From assembly GCF_026013905.1 (NCBI RefSeq), contig NZ_CP110257.1, positions 620,001-684,000 on the forward strand: a stretch of 64,000 bases of DNA, given 5' to 3'. Positions 8,535-18,495 of the stretch are shown piece by piece. This stretch comes from Schlegelella aquatica (GTDB lineage: Bacteria > Pseudomonadota > Gammaproteobacteria > Burkholderiales > Burkholderiaceae_C). Numbering within the stretch: the stretch's first letter is position 1; each line of letters opens with the position of its first letter. The position numbers and the translations under genes are program-made. The notes beneath the pieces were generated by a model, which did not search any database, was not told the DNA's origin, and saw only the letters and a program-made list of their open reading frames with translations.

Positions 8535-9851
8535 GTGAAGACCATTCCCGTGCGACCGGCACCGGCCGCCGCGCCGAAGGAGCCAGCGGTGGCTCCGGGG
8601 GCCGGGCCGGGCGGTCGCGCGCGCGAGCCGTGGCGCTTCTCGTGGCTGCTGGCCGCTCCGCACCGGCTGGGCTTCTTCGCGGGTGCGGTCTTGATGTCGG
8701 TGGTCTCGCTGTGGTGGACGGTCGTGCTCGTCTCGCGCCTGATGCCGGGCCTCGCACCTGCGTGGGCCATCTCGCCCAGCCTGGCCCATGCGGTGGGGAT
8801 GAGCTTCAGTTTCATGCCGATGTTCTTCATCGGCTTTCTCTACACGGCCGGGCCCAAGTGGCTCGGGCTCGGCCCGGTGGAGGCACGCACGCTCCAGGCG
8901 CCGGTGTGGGCGGCCCTGGCGGGGTGGGCGGCGTTTCTTGTCGGTGCCCATGCGTGGGCGCCTCTGGCGGCGGCCGGAGTGGCCTGCGTGGCCGCGGCCT
9001 GGTCGGCGCTCAGCCTTCGCTTCGTGGGGTTGGTGCGACGCAGTGAGGCGATTGACCGGCTGCACGCGAAGGTGATCGCGACCGCCTGCGTCGTGGGGGC
9101 GCTGGCGCAATGGGCGGTGGCGATCGGCATCGCCATGGAGGCCTGGACCGCCGTGTACGCTGCACTGGCAGTGGGGTTGTGGTGGTTTCTTGCGCCCGTC
9201 TATGCGGCCGTGCTGCACCGGATGATCCCGTTCTTCACCGCCAGCGCGCTGCCGATGCTCGACGCATGGCGACCGATGTGGCTGCTGTGGACGTGGCTGG
9301 CGCTGCTCGTGGCCCAGGTGCCGTTGGCGATGGGCTTGGCAGCCGGTGCGACGCCCTTCCTGGTGCTGGCCCTCGACGGGGGCGGCGCGGCCCTGCTCCT
9401 GTGGCTCGCGGTGCGCTGGGGCCTGGTGCAAAGCCTGAAGATCCGGCTGCTGGCGATGTTGCACCTCGGGTTCGTCTGGCTCGGCGTGGCGCTCGCCATG
9501 CAGGCGGCTTCCATCGCGGTCGCGTGGTGGTCTCGGGGGACGGTCGACCTCGGTCTGGCCCCGCTGCACGCGGTGACGATGGGCTTCCTCGGCTCGACGC
9601 TGATTGCGATGGTCACGCGCGTGTCCAGCGGGCACGGCGGACGCCCCCTCGCGGCCGACGACTACGTGTGGCGGCTGTACTGGGTGCTGCAGGTCGCGGT
9701 GCTGCTGCGCATGGCCAGCGCCTGGTGGCTCGGCGCCTCGATGGAGCTCGTGGCGCTGGCGGCACTGGTGTGGACGGCAGTCGTCGTGGCGTGGAGCGCC
9801 CGCTACATCAGCTGGTACGGTCGGCCGCGCGCGGACGGCAAGCCCGGCTGA
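8535..9851 (+). CDS. nnrS: NnrS family haem-copper membrane protein
   Basis: Polytopic inner-membrane protein of 438 residues with about 12 hydrophobic segments, matching NnrS in length and in conserved stretches such as SLAHAVGMSFSFMP, HRMIPFF and HAVTMGFLGS, which supply the His residues expected to bind haem and copper. NnrS relieves nitric-oxide and nitrosative stress in denitrifiers and pathogens and is usually controlled by NO-sensing CRP/FNR regulators. The start is GTG 8535, with a strong GAGGAGG just upstream. It lies 10 bp after the nitronate-monooxygenase-like gene, so the two are probably one transcript. Confidence 0.88.
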   Translation: MKTIPVRPAPAAAPKEPAVAPGAGPGGRAREPWRFSWLLAAPHRLGFFAGAVLMSVVSLWWTVVLVSRLMPGLAPAWAISPSLAHAVGMSFSFMPMFFIGFLYTAGPKWLGLGPVEARTLQAPVWAALAGWAAFLVGAHAWAPLAAAGVACVAAAWSALSLRFVGLVRRSEAIDRLHAKVIATACVVGALAQWAVAIGIAMEAWTAVYAALAVGLWWFLAPVYAAVLHRMIPFFTASALPMLDAWRPMWLLWTWLALLVAQVPLAMGLAAGATPFLVLALDGGGAALLLWLAVRWGLVQSLKIRLLAMLHLGFVWLGVALAMQAASIAVAWWSRGTVDLGLAPLHAVTMGFLGSTLIAMVTRVSSGHGGRPLAADDYVWRLYWVLQVAVLLRMASAWWLGASMELVALAALVWTAVVVAWSARYISWYGRPRADGKPG

Positions 9852-9868
9852 ATTTCTCGCGCAGGGGG

Positions 9869-9910
9869 TTGACCGGCCGCAACCGGTCCCGCTCGGGCCG
9901 GGGATAGAGT
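9869..9910 (+). promoter_or_regulatory. Candidate FNR/NnrR site and -10 box of ubiUVT
   Basis: TTGAC-CGGC-CGCAA (9869-9882) is a CRP/FNR-type imperfect palindrome. TAGAGT at 9905-9910 would be the -10. A transcription start near 9917 puts the site centre at about -41.5, the class II activator position. The ATG at 9919 would then be nearly leaderless, in keeping with the absence of an SD. Confidence 0.5.
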
Positions 9911-9918
9911 GCGCGGCC

Positions 9919-10962
9919 ATGCAGACCTCTTCCACCGGGGGCGCGGCCGCGCCCACCTTGCGCAAGCCCCATCTGGTGTGCCCGGCCGGCTCGCTGCGGG
10001 CCCTGCAAGTGGCCGTCGACGCCGGGGCCGATGCCGTCTACATGGGACTGAAGGACGCGACCAATGCGCGCAACTTCGCGGGCCTGAACTTCGACGAGCG
10101 CCAGGCGCGCGAGGGCATCGCCTATGCGCATGCACGAGGGCGCCAGGTGTTCCTCGCGCTCAACACGTTCGCCGACGCTCGCGAGCCCGAGCGGTGGTTT
10201 CGAGCCGTGGACATCGCGGCCGACTTGGGCGCTGACGCTCTCATCTGTGCCGACGTGAGCGTGCTGGCCTACGCGCACCGCACGCACCCCACGCTGCGCC
10301 TGCATCTGTCGGTGCAAGCCTCGGCCACCACGTACGAGGCCATCGAGTTCTACCGCGAGCGCTACGGCATCCAGCGCGCGGTGCTGCCGCGCGTGCTCAC
10401 GCTCTCGCAAGTGGGCCACGTGTGTCGGCACACGCAGGCAGAGATCGAGGTGTTCGGGTTCGGCAGCCTGTGCGTGATGGTCGAAGGGCGATGCGCGCTG
10501 TCTTCCTACGCCACGGGGCAGTCTCCCAACACCGCGGGCGTGTGTTCGCCGCCCTCGGCCGTGCGCTGGGAAGACACACCGCAAGGCGTCAACGCGCGCC
10601 TCAACGAGGTGCTGATCGATCGCTACGCGCCCGACGAGCCGCGCGGCTACCCGACGCTGTGCAAGGGGCGGTTCGACGTCGAGGGCGTGCGCGACTACGC
10701 GCTCGAAGAGCCCACGAGCCTCAACAGCATGGAAGCGCTGCCGCAACTGATGGAGATGGGCGTGGCGGCGATCAAGATCGAGGGCCGCCAGCGCAGCCCG
10801 GCCTATGTGGAGCAGGTCACGCGTGTGTGGCGTCAGGCGATCGATCGCTGCGCCGAGCAGCCCGGGCGCTTTCGCATCGACCCGGCGTGGACCGGCACGC
10901 TCGCGCGCCACGCCGAAGGACAGCAGCACACGCTGGGCGCCTACAACCGGCCGTGGCGATGA
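9919..10962 (+). CDS. ubiU: UbiU, O2-independent ubiquinone hydroxylation protein (U32 family)
   Basis: Peptidase-U32-fold [4Fe-4S] protein that, as a heterodimer with UbiV, hydroxylates ubiquinone precursors without oxygen, using prephenate as the hydroxyl source. The protein is 347 residues. Cluster cysteines are C185, C192, C209 and C248, giving spacing C-X6-C-X16-C-X38-C, the spacing I recall for E. coli UbiU (C169/176/193/232). This, rather than generic U32 peptidase, is the reason for the name. ATG 9919 is the first codon after the promoter; longer frames run back into nnrS. ubiV follows after 34 bp. Confidence 0.95.
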   Translation: MQTSSTGGAAAPTLRKPHLVCPAGSLRALQVAVDAGADAVYMGLKDATNARNFAGLNFDERQAREGIAYAHARGRQVFLALNTFADAREPERWFRAVDIAADLGADALICADVSVLAYAHRTHPTLRLHLSVQASATTYEAIEFYRERYGIQRAVLPRVLTLSQVGHVCRHTQAEIEVFGFGSLCVMVEGRCALSSYATGQSPNTAGVCSPPSAVRWEDTPQGVNARLNEVLIDRYAPDEPRGYPTLCKGRFDVEGVRDYALEEPTSLNSMEALPQLMEMGVAAIKIEGRQRSPAYVEQVTRVWRQAIDRCAEQPGRFRIDPAWTGTLARHAEGQQHTLGAYNRPWR

Positions 10963-10996
10963 CGCGCGCCGACACAAACTCATCAGGAACGCTGAG

Positions 10997-11917
10997 ATGG
11001 AACGCTTTGCCCTGACCGTCGGTCCGGTGCAGTACTACTGGGATCGGCGCACGCTCACGCAGTTCTATGCGAGCGTGGCGGACACGCCGGCCGACACGGT
11101 CGTGCTCGGCGAAGTGGTGTGCTCGCGCCGACACGAGATGAAGTTGGACGACTGGCTCGCACTGGCGCGCGACCTGGCCGCGGCCGGCAAGGAGGTGGTG
11201 CTGGCCTCGCAAGTGCTGTTGGAGTCGGAAGCCGACTTGCGCGCGGTGCGGCGCCTGGTCGAGCAGCGCGACTTCCTCGTGGAAGCGGGCGATGCTTCGG
11301 CCCTGCGCCTGTTGCAAGGGCGCCCGTTCGTGGCCGGCCCGCACATCAACATCTACAGCCGGCCGGCGCTGATGGAACACGCAAGCCTTGGCGCCGTGCG
11401 ATGGGTGGCACCGGTGGAGCTCTCGATCGACGCGGTCGGCCTCGTCAACCCGCCCGGGGCGCGCGTTCCCTGTGCCGCGGGCGCCGAGGTCGAGACCGAA
11501 GTGTGGGCCTTCGGACGAATGCCGCTGTCCTTCTCGGCACGCTGCTTCACAGCGCGCCACTTCCACCTGCAAAAGGACGAGTGCGGCTTCCGGTGCGCCG
11601 AGTACCCGGACGGTCTGCCGATGTCCAGCTCGGAGGGGCAGCCCTTCCTGACGCTGAACGGCACGCAGACGCAGTCGGCGGCCGTTCAGTGTCTGATCGG
11701 CGAGCGCGAGGCGCTGCGGCGTGCCGGTGTGAGACGGGTGCGGCTGGCGCCCTGTGCGCACGACTTCGAGCGCGTCGTCGAGTGCTTCGACGCGGTGTAC
11801 AACCAAGGGGCATGTCCGCACGAGGCGCGGGGCTTGCTCGAATCACTGCGATTGCCTGGCGCTCTCGTGAACGGCTACGCGCACCGCAGGCCCGGGCTGG
11901 AGGAGGTGGCGGCATGA
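10997..11917 (+). CDS. ubiV: UbiV, O2-independent ubiquinone hydroxylation protein (U32 family)
   Basis: Partner of UbiU in anaerobic ubiquinone hydroxylation; 306 residues. The four [4Fe-4S] ligands are C42, C183, C196 and C200 (C-X12-C-X3-C in the second group), matching the arrangement known for E. coli UbiV. The start is taken at ATG 10997, preceded by a weak SD-like CTGAG. The stop overlaps the next ATG (ATGA), so UbiT translation is coupled. Genes named yhbV or 'collagenase-like protease' are older names for this family. Confidence 0.95.
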   Translation: MERFALTVGPVQYYWDRRTLTQFYASVADTPADTVVLGEVVCSRRHEMKLDDWLALARDLAAAGKEVVLASQVLLESEADLRAVRRLVEQRDFLVEAGDASALRLLQGRPFVAGPHINIYSRPALMEHASLGAVRWVAPVELSIDAVGLVNPPGARVPCAAGAEVETEVWAFGRMPLSFSARCFTARHFHLQKDECGFRCAEYPDGLPMSSSEGQPFLTLNGTQTQSAAVQCLIGEREALRRAGVRRVRLAPCAHDFERVVECFDAVYNQGACPHEARGLLESLRLPGALVNGYAHRRPGLEEVAA

Positions 11918-12357
11918 GCGCGCCGTTTGCAACCCGGGCGTGGGTGGAGAAGTCGATGCTTCCGCGCGTGCGGGCGGTGGTTTCGCGCCTGCCGGTGGAG
12001 CCTCCGAGCTGGCTGCTGGCGCAGGCCCTCAATCGCCTGCTCGCCCCGCGCCTGCCGGAGGACGCGCGCGAGGCGCTGGGCGAGCGGGCGGTCGAAGTGC
12101 GGGTGACGGACCTCGGTGTCGTCTTCAGGCTGTGGCTGCATGGCGGCCGTTTCGCGCCCGCCCCGCGCGCGCTGCCCGTGACGCTGCGCGTGGCCGCCGA
12201 TGCGCCCACCTACCTGCGCCTCTTGCGCGGCGAGGAAGACGCCGACCGTCTGTTCTTCGAGCGCCGGCTCGTGATGGAGGGGGACACCGAGTACGGGCTG
12301 TGGCTGAAGAACACGCTCGACGCGCTCGGCCCGCTGCTGACCTGGCCTTCTCGCTGA
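11914..12357 (+). CDS. ubiT: UbiT, SCP2-domain accessory of anaerobic ubiquinone synthesis
   Basis: Small 147-residue protein with an SCP2 (sterol-carrier-like) lipid-binding fold covering roughly residues 20-140. UbiT is the anaerobic counterpart of UbiJ and presents the hydrophobic ubiquinone intermediate to the enzymes. It completes the ubiU-ubiV-ubiT operon, with its ATG overlapping the ubiV stop. Sequence alone would only support 'SCP2 domain protein'; the operon position makes the UbiT assignment firm. Confidence 0.9.
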   Translation: MSAPFATRAWVEKSMLPRVRAVVSRLPVEPPSWLLAQALNRLLAPRLPEDAREALGERAVEVRVTDLGVVFRLWLHGGRFAPAPRALPVTLRVAADAPTYLRLLRGEEDADRLFFERRLVMEGDTEYGLWLKNTLDALGPLLTWPSR

Positions 12358-12367
12358 GGCGCGGCGC

Positions 12368-12390
12368 CCGGCCCCGCGAAGCGGGGCCGG
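12368..12390. terminator. Hairpin between ubiT and nrdJ
   Basis: A perfect 10-bp inverted repeat, CCGGCCCCGC / GCGGGGCCGG with a GAA loop, starts 11 bp after the ubiT stop. There is no T-run, so it may be a weak terminator or an mRNA-stabilising hairpin rather than a full intrinsic terminator. The rest of the 166-bp gap holds a TATACC at about 12431, a possible nrdJ -10. Confidence 0.45.
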
Positions 12391-12523
12391 CCCAGGCCGT
12401 GGCCGCTTGCGCATGTTCGCGCCCCGTTCTATACCTGAGGGCCGGGGCTCTGACCCACCGCAAACGTCATCCGGGCCCCGGCGCTACGCTCTGCGCCACT
12501 GTCACCACCGGGCACGACCGACC

Positions 12524-15433
12524 ATGACTCTCGACACCGCTTCCGCGCGCACCGTGGCCTCCCTGCCGGCACAGCCGATCAGCGAGGAGGTCCTGCTCGA
12601 AAAGTACGCCAAGGGCGAAGAACGCAGCGTCGACGACGTGCGCCAGCGGGTGGCGCGTGCGCTGGCGTCGGTGGAGGCGCCCGAGCGGCGCGCGCTGTGG
12701 GAAGAGCGCTTCCTCGAGGCGCAGCGCGCGGGCTTCGTGCCCGCCGGGCGCATCAACTCGGCGGCGGGCACCGAGTTGACGGCCACGCTGATCAACTGTT
12801 TCGTGCAGCCGGTCGGCGATTCGATCTCGCATGAGGACGAGGGCCACCCGGGCATCTACACCGCCCTCACCGAGGCCGCGGAGACGATGCGACGCGGCGG
12901 CGGCGTGGGCTACGACTTTTCGCGCATCCGGCCCCGGGGCGCCTGGGTCGGCAGCACGCAGTCCAACGCGTCCGGGCCGGTGAGCTACATGCGCGTGTTC
13001 GATCGCTCCTGCGAGACGGTGGAATCGGCCGGCAGCCGGCGCGGTGCGCAGATGGGGGTGCTGCGTTGCGACCACCCGGACATCGAGGAGTTCATCCACG
13101 CCAAGGACCAGGGCGACCTGCGCAACTTCAACATCTCGGTGGGGGTCACCGATGCGTTCATGAAGGCGGTGGTGGACGACGGCGAGGTCGAGCTCGTGCA
13201 CCGGGCCGAGCCGGGGCCGGGCTGGAAGGCCCAGGGCGCTTACCGGCGGGCCGACGGGCTGTGGGTGTATCGCAAGGTGCGCGCCCGCGAGCTGTGGGAC
13301 CAGATCATGCACTCCACCTACGACCATGCCGAGCCGGGGGTGCTGTTCATCGATCGCATCAACCAGGACAACAACCTCAGCTACTGCGAGACGATCGCGG
13401 CCACGAACCCGTGCGGCGAGCAGCCTTTGCCGCCTTACGGCTGCTGTTGCCTCGGGTCGATCGACCTCACGCGATTCGTCGTCGACCCCTTCGGCCGCGC
13501 GCCGCGCTTCGACGAGGCTCGCTTCGTGCAAGTGGTGTCGGTGGCGGTGCGCATGCTCGACAACGTGCTGGACGTGACCTTCTGGCCGTTGCCGCAGCAG
13601 CAGCGCGAGGCGATGAACAAGCGCCGCGTCGGACTCGGGTTCACAGGCCTCGGCGATGCGCTGGTGATGCTGGGCCTGCGCTACGACACGCCCGAAGCGC
13701 GGCAGCAGGCCGCGCACATCGCCACCGTCATGCGCGACGCCGCCTATGCGGCCTCCGTCGAGCTGGCCCAGGAGCGCGGCAGCTTCCCGCTCTTCAACGC
13801 GGACCTCTACCTGAGCCGCGGCACCTTCGCCTCGCGGCTGCCGGCGGCGTTGAAGGAGCGCATCCGCACGCACGGCATCCGCAACTCGCACCTGCTGTCG
13901 ATCGCCCCCACCGGCACCATCAGCCTCGCGTTCGCGGACAACGCGAGCAACGGCATCGAGCCGCCGTTCAGCTGGACCTACACGCGCAAGAAGCGCATGC
14001 CCGACGGCACCTTCAAGGAGTACGCGGTCGAGGACCACGCCTGGCGGTTGTACCGCCATCTGCATGGCGAGGACGCGCCCCTGACCTCGGCATTCGTCAC
14101 CGCCCTCGAGATGAGCGCCCAGGCGCACCAGGAGATGGTGGCGGCCGTCGCGCCGCTCATCGACACTGCGATCTCCAAGACGGTCAACGTGCCGGAGGAC
14201 TACCCCTACGACGATTTCAAGGACTTGTACCTGCAGGCCTGGAAGTCGGGGCTGAAGGGCTTGGCCACTTACCGGCCGAACAAGGTGCTGGGCTCGGTGC
14301 TGAGCGTGGAGAGCCCCGCGCAGCCCAAGCCCCTGGAGGCGCACGACCCGAATCGGCGCCTTGCGTTGGAGCGCCTGCCGGCGCCGGTGCTGGCCTCGCT
14401 GCGCTGGCCCGGACGGCCGGATCTGCCCGCGGGCAACCCGGCCTGGAGCTACATGATCCGCCATCCCTTCGGCGAGTTCGCGCTCTTCGTGGGCGAACTG
14501 CCGGTCGACGACGAAGCGCGGCCGGGCGCCGCGGTGCGACACCTGCCGTTCGAGGTGTGGGTCAACGGGGCCGAGCAACCGCGCGGCCTCGGGGCGCTGG
14601 CCAAGACGCTGTCGATGGATCTGCGCGCCAACGACCGGGCCTGGCTCAAGCTCAAGCTCGATGCGCTGGCCACGGTGGCCGAGGAACGCGCCTTCGAGAT
14701 GCCGTTCCCGCCGCACGGCGAGTTGCGGCGGTTTCCCGGCGTGGTGGCAGCCACGGCCGCGGTGATCCGCTGGCGCTGCGAACAGTTGGGCGTCTGGAGC
14801 GGGCCGGACGGCCCCACGCCGGTGCTCGACGCGATGTTCAGCCGCGAGGAGCCGCGCACCGGTACGTCGGGCACGCTCGCGTGGGCGGTGGACGTGGAGA
14901 ACCCTGCGACGGGCGAGGCCTTCACGCTCACGCTCAAGGAGATCACGCTGCCCTCGCCCGAGGGCGGCAGCACCACGCGGCCGTGTGCGATGGGCCTGTC
15001 GGGCAACTACCCGCGGGCCCTGGACGGGCTGGCCCGGCTGTTGTCGCTCGACATGCGGGTGATCGACCCGGCCTGGATCGGCATGAAGCTGCGCAAGCTG
15101 CTCAACTACGCCGAGCCGCTCGGCCACTTCATGGCCTTCGTACCGGGGCTGCCGCAGGGCCAGCAGCGGCAGCAGACCTGGCCCTCGACGGTGGCCTACC
15201 TCGCACGCCTGATCATCCACCGCTATGCGATGCTGGGCGTGCTCGACGAGGAGGGCTACCCGGTGCAGGAGATGGGCATCCTGCAGCCGCCCGCGCAGGC
15301 CGCGTCCGGCCAGGCGGTGGCCGATGTGCCGATGGCCGGCAGCCGGTGCCCGGAGTGCGGCAACATGACCGTCATCCACAAGGACGGGTGCGACTTCTGT
15401 ACCGCGTGCGGCTACACGGGGGCTTGCGGCTGA
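12524..15433 (+). CDS. nrdJ: Adenosylcobalamin-dependent (class II) ribonucleotide reductase
   Basis: Reduces ribonucleotides to deoxynucleotides using a B12 radical, so it works with or without oxygen. The protein is 969 residues. The N-terminal catalytic barrel shows [13 protein letters not shown], the NPCGEQ motif near residue 296 and the glycyl-rich segment APTGTISL. From about residue 620 come two related segments (around 640-770 and 790-930, both with an LSxDxR..D.AW pattern), consistent with duplicated TSCPD-type domains. The C-terminus is a Cys-rich tail, CPECG...[14 protein letters not shown], likely the thiol shuttle or a zinc ribbon. ATG 12524 is chosen because upstream codons are GC-rich leader without homology. 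Placement after ubiUVT supports a role at low oxygen. Confidence 0.95.
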   Translation: MTLDTASARTVASLPAQPISEEVLLEKYAKGEERSVDDVRQRVARALASVEAPERRALWEERFLEAQRAGFVPAGRINSAAGTELTATLINCFVQPVGDSISHEDEGHPGIYTALTEAAETMRRGGGVGYDFSRIRPRGAWVGSTQSNASGPVSYMRVFDRSCETVESAGSRRGAQMGVLRCDHPDIEEFIHAKDQGDLRNFNISVGVTDAFMKAVVDDGEVELVHRAEPGPGWKAQGAYRRADGLWVYRKVRARELWDQIMHSTYDHAEPGVLFIDRINQDNNLSYCETIAATNPCGEQPLPPYGCCCLGSIDLTRFVVDPFGRAPRFDEARFVQVVSVAVRMLDNVLDVTFWPLPQQQREAMNKRRVGLGFTGLGDALVMLGLRYDTPEARQQAAHIATVMRDAAYAASVELAQERGSFPLFNADLYLSRGTFASRLPAALKERIRTHGIRNSHLLSIAPTGTISLAFADNASNGIEPPFSWTYTRKKRMPDGTFKEYAVEDHAWRLYRHLHGEDAPLTSAFVTALEMSAQAHQEMVAAVAPLIDTAISKTVNVPEDYPYDDFKDLYLQAWKSGLKGLATYRPNKVLGSVLSVESPAQPKPLEAHDPNRRLALERLPAPVLASLRWPGRPDLPAGNPAWSYMIRHPFGEFALFVGELPVDDEARPGAAVRHLPFEVWVNGAEQPRGLGALAKTLSMDLRANDRAWLKLKLDALATVAEERAFEMPFPPHGELRRFPGVVAATAAVIRWRCEQLGVWSGPDGPTPVLDAMFSREEPRTGTSGTLAWAVDVENPATGEAFTLTLKEITLPSPEGGSTTRPCAMGLSGNYPRALDGLARLLSLDMRVIDPAWIGMKLRKLLNYAEPLGHFMAFVPGLPQGQQRQQTWPSTVAYLARLIIHRYAMLGVLDEEGYPVQEMGILQPPAQAASGQAVADVPMAGSRCPECGNMTVIHKDGCDFCTACGYTGACG

Positions 15434-15735
15434 CGTCTGGCGGCGTGCCCGCCACCGTGCAGCTCGCCGCGGGGCGCGAGCCCAGGGCGGCGGGGCACGC
15501 AGTCGCCGGACTGTCCCCCGGCGCCGGCCGGTGGCCGTCGCCTCCTCCTTGATGTCCGGCGCCTGCGCGCCGCACCGCCCTGGGCTGGCACTGTCGTGTC
15601 GACGGGGCCGCTCAAGTTCCGGCCATCACGGCCATCACAGCCATGCGCCGCGGATGCAGCGCCAAGCACACGGGCTGCCACTCGGCTCGCAGGCGGTGCA
15701 GCCCGCGCAGGCTGAACTGCCGCAACGCCCGACTC
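15434..15735. other. Intergenic stretch between convergent nrdJ and a lipoprotein gene
   Basis: About 300 bp between two convergent stop codons. I see no credible gene, no hairpin followed by a T-run and no repeat; the open frames here are Arg/Cys-rich and resemble nothing known to me. Confidence 0.4.
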
Positions 15736-16077
15736 CTACGGGCAGGGCTCGCGTGTGGCGTCCGGCAGGCTGGCCAGGCGGGCGTACCCGAGCCGCTCGG
15801 CCTCGGCCACGCGGTCTGCGGGCACGTCGAAGATGCCGATGCGCCCGTCGCTCAGGCCGCACATCGCCGCACGCACGCGGCCGTCGCGCCCGCAGGCGAT
15901 GGCGAGCACGGGCACGCCCGCCTGCCGCAAGGGCTCGGCGAGCTGGGCCGGCGTCTGGCCGCCGCCCTCGCATTGCTTCGAGCCCAGGCCTTTGTAGACG
16001 CTGACGGGGGCAGCCGAAGGCGCCGCGCAGGCGGCCAGGGCGAGGAGGGGGGCCAGTGCAAGAACAGGGGTCCGCAT
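15736..16077 (-). CDS. Small hypothetical lipoprotein
   Basis: A 113-residue protein with an N-terminal lipoprotein signal: hydrophobic core VLALAPLLALAA ending in the lipobox LAAC at about residue 18. The mature part has an Ala/Pro linker and three further Cys residues (CEGGG, ACG, MCG). It contains a 'GRIGIFDVP' segment and ends in PCP. I recognise no family. An alternative start lies 9 bp upstream (16086); neither has a good SD. It is convergent with nrdJ and divergent from the sigma-54 activator, about 120 bp apart. Confidence 0.6.
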   Translation of the reverse strand: MRTPVLALAPLLALAACAAPSAAPVSVYKGLGSKQCEGGGQTPAQLAEPLRQAGVPVLAIACGRDGRVRAAMCGLSDGRIGIFDVPADRVAEAERLGYARLASLPDATREPCP

Positions 16078-16199
16078 GCCGACCATTGTCACGTCGCCGG
16101 CCGAGCCCCGCAACCGCCTCCGCACCGTTCCCCGGGGCCGTCCCCCGGGCACCGGGCCCTCGGTTGTCCCGGATGGACGGGGCGGACCGAGGGGCTAGC

Positions 16200-17777
16200 A
16201 TGAGCCGAATGAGCGTCACTTCCGTGTTCGACCCCGAGGCGGTCTCCAGCGAGTTGCCGCGCGATGCGCGCAGCGTCTTCGAACTGGCCGCCCGTTCGAT
16301 GTTTCAGCTGTTCGCCGAGACGGCCGAGGGGATGATGCTGGTGGACCGCCACGGCCGCGTGGTGTGGATCAGCGAGGGCTACAAGCAGTTCCTGCCCGCG
16401 CTGGGGTTTCAGCACGAGTCGGACTTCGTCGGCCATGCGGTCGACGAGGTGGTGCCCAACACCCTGATGCGCGAGGTGCTGCGCACCGGGCGTCCCATTC
16501 TGGTGGACCTGCTCACCAACAAGGCCGGCACCTTCCTCGTCAGCCGCATCCCGCTGCGTGACGAAGCCGGTGTGGTCATCGGGGCGCTCGGCCTGGTGCT
16601 GATGGCCCACCCCGAAAGCACCATGCAGCCGCTGATGAAGAAGTTCTCGCGGCTGCAGCAGGAGCTCGACGACGCGCGCAAGCAGCTGGCCGAGCACCGG
16701 CGCCCGAAGTACACCTTCGCGAGCTACATCGGCTCGAGCCCGCAGGCGCTGGAGGTCAAGCGCCAGGCCCGGCGCGTGGCGCAGACGGACAGCACCGTCC
16801 TGCTGCTCGGCGAGACGGGCACGGGCAAGGAGTTGCTCGCCCATGCCATTCATGCGGCCTCCTCCCGCGCGGGGCGACCGTTCATCGGCGTGAACATCGC
16901 GGCCGTGCCCGACACGCTGCTGGAAGCCGAGTTCTTCGGTGTGGCTCCGGGCGCCTACACCGGGGCCGATCGCAAGGGCCGCGACGGCAAGTTCAAGCTG
17001 GCCGATGGCGGTACCCTGTTTCTGGACGAGATCGGCGACATGCCCTTGCCGTTGCAGGCCAAGCTGCTGCGCGCCTTGCAGGAGCAGGAGATCGAGCCGC
17101 TGGGCTCCAATCACGTCATCCGGGTGGACGTGCGCGTGATCGCGGCCACGAGCCGCGACCTCCCGCGGCTGGTGGCCGAGGGCAAGTTCCGCGAGGACCT
17201 CTACTACCGACTCAACGTCGTGCCCCTTCGCCTGCCGGCGCTGCGAGACCGACTGGCCGACCTGGAGGCGCTGGTGGAGGCCCTGGAGGACGATATCGCC
17301 CGTCGCACGGGGATGCCGCATCGCGAGATCACGGCCGAGGCCTACGCGCTGCTGCGGTCGCATCCCTGGCGCGGCAACATTCGCGAGCTGCGCAACGTGC
17401 TGGAGCAGGTCATCATGATGACCGACGACCTGCGCCTGGAGGCGCGGCACTTCCGCCGTGCCCTGCGCGCGGGCGGTGTGCAAGCGGGTGCCCCGATCGA
17501 GGCACCGGGCACTGTGCAGCCCGAGCTGCACGGGAGCGGCGCAAGGGGTGCTGCCCAGCCGGAGGACCGAGAGATCGAGCCCGCGGTATCGACGGCGGCG
17601 GGGCCGGCCGGCAGCGAACTCCAGCCGCTGCCGCAAGCGATCGCGGAGCTGGAGCGGCGCTCGATCACCGCCGCGCTGCGCAAGACGGGAGGCAACAAGC
17701 TGGCCGCCGCGCGCTTGCTCGGGATTTCACGCGCGACGCTGTACGAGAAGCTCGCGGCCCACGGTCTGCGCGGCTGA
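16200..17777 (+). CDS. Sigma-54-dependent transcriptional activator (PAS-AAA-Fis)
   Basis: Bacterial enhancer-binding protein of 525 residues. A PAS domain lies at about 30-140, a linking helix at about 145-165, and the AAA+ domain from about 175. Walker A is GETGTGKE (204-211), the sigma-54 contact loop is GAYTGA (251-256, Phe replaced by Tyr as in many homologues), and Walker B is LFLDEIGD. A Fis-type helix-turn-helix ([20 protein letters not shown]) ends the protein. There is no receiver domain, so the signal is probably sensed by PAS. ATG 16200 has GAGG at a proper distance. It probably controls the liv-type operon downstream, which carries a -24/-12 promoter and three candidate binding sites. 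Confidence 0.93.
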   Translation: MSRMSVTSVFDPEAVSSELPRDARSVFELAARSMFQLFAETAEGMMLVDRHGRVVWISEGYKQFLPALGFQHESDFVGHAVDEVVPNTLMREVLRTGRPILVDLLTNKAGTFLVSRIPLRDEAGVVIGALGLVLMAHPESTMQPLMKKFSRLQQELDDARKQLAEHRRPKYTFASYIGSSPQALEVKRQARRVAQTDSTVLLLGETGTGKELLAHAIHAASSRAGRPFIGVNIAAVPDTLLEAEFFGVAPGAYTGADRKGRDGKFKLADGGTLFLDEIGDMPLPLQAKLLRALQEQEIEPLGSNHVIRVDVRVIAATSRDLPRLVAEGKFREDLYYRLNVVPLRLPALRDRLADLEALVEALEDDIARRTGMPHREITAEAYALLRSHPWRGNIRELRNVLEQVIMMTDDLRLEARHFRRALRAGGVQAGAPIEAPGTVQPELHGSGARGAAQPEDREIEPAVSTAAGPAGSELQPLPQAIAELERRSITAALRKTGGNKLAAARLLGISRATLYEKLAAHGLRG

Positions 17778-17815
17778 GGGCACCGCACGAGACGGCCGCC
17801 CCTCGGCCACTCCCT

Positions 17816-18334
17816 TCACCGGTGCAACGACGCAGCCCGGCGCTCCTGCGCCGGCGTGAGCTCCGGCTGCTCGAGCGAGCTGGGCGCGTCGAGGTGCGCC
17901 CCTTCGTGCACGCCCACGCCGAGGCGGTCGACCAGCTCGCCGCCGAGCCAGCCCGTCACCACCGCCAGGGCGGCCCCTGCGAACGAGAACAGCATCGCCA
18001 CGATCTCCGGCCCGGCCGGCGGCGCGGGGCGCAGCAGCCAACTCGCGAGGAAGAGCAGTGAGACGATCAGATTGCCCACGCCGTGCAGTGCGCCGATGCG
18101 CTTGGCCCGCGTGCCGCGGGGAATCTTCGTCCAATCGAGCGCGCCGAACGGAGCCGCCACCACGGCACCGATCAAGCCGGCGGCAATGAGCCAATAGGCG
18201 ACGATGGCCATCTCGGGCATCCGGGACGCGAGGTAGACGACGTCGAAGATCACGGCGGTCGCCAGCAGCCCGAGCGGGAAGATCACCAACTGCTGGTGCA
18301 CCGGGTGACCCATGAATTTGACGCGACTTTCCAT
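17816..18334 (-). CDS. DUF2231 membrane protein
   Basis: A 172-residue inner-membrane protein with four hydrophobic segments. Its N-terminus, MGHPVHQQLVIFPLGLL, is the hallmark of DUF2231, whose conserved HPxH suggests a metal or haem role, though function is unknown. ATG 18334 has a GGAGG-type SD; in-frame codons further upstream are low-complexity and lie in the regulatory region of the liv-type operon. It is convergent with the sigma-54 activator and divergent from the transporter operon. Confidence 0.8.
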   Translation of the reverse strand: MESRVKFMGHPVHQQLVIFPLGLLATAVIFDVVYLASRMPEMAIVAYWLIAAGLIGAVVAAPFGALDWTKIPRGTRAKRIGALHGVGNLIVSLLFLASWLLRPAPPAGPEIVAMLFSFAGAALAVVTGWLGGELVDRLGVGVHEGAHLDAPSSLEQPELTPAQERRAASLHR

Positions 18335-18495
18335 TCCAGCCTCCTTGCATGGCCCAAACCAGCCCCGCCGCTGCGGCGGGGCCTGTGACAGCCGAGCAAA
18401 CGCCGAGCCGGCGCACCGCGGCCCGATCTTCTGCGCAGCCCGGCCCTCCCGCTCCGACCCCGGCCCGCAAGGCCGTGCCGGGCCGCGCGTCCGCG

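Noticed and set aside
9919..11917. Annotation of the two U32 proteins as collagenase-like peptidases
   Set aside because: The cysteine spacings of both match the [4Fe-4S] ligands of UbiU and UbiV, and ubiT follows directly.
12497..12505. CGCCACTGT, resembling the conserved box of cobalamin riboswitches, upstream of the B12-dependent nrdJ
   Set aside because: The other conserved parts of the aptamer are absent, and the string is too close to the start codon to leave room for the rest of the structure.
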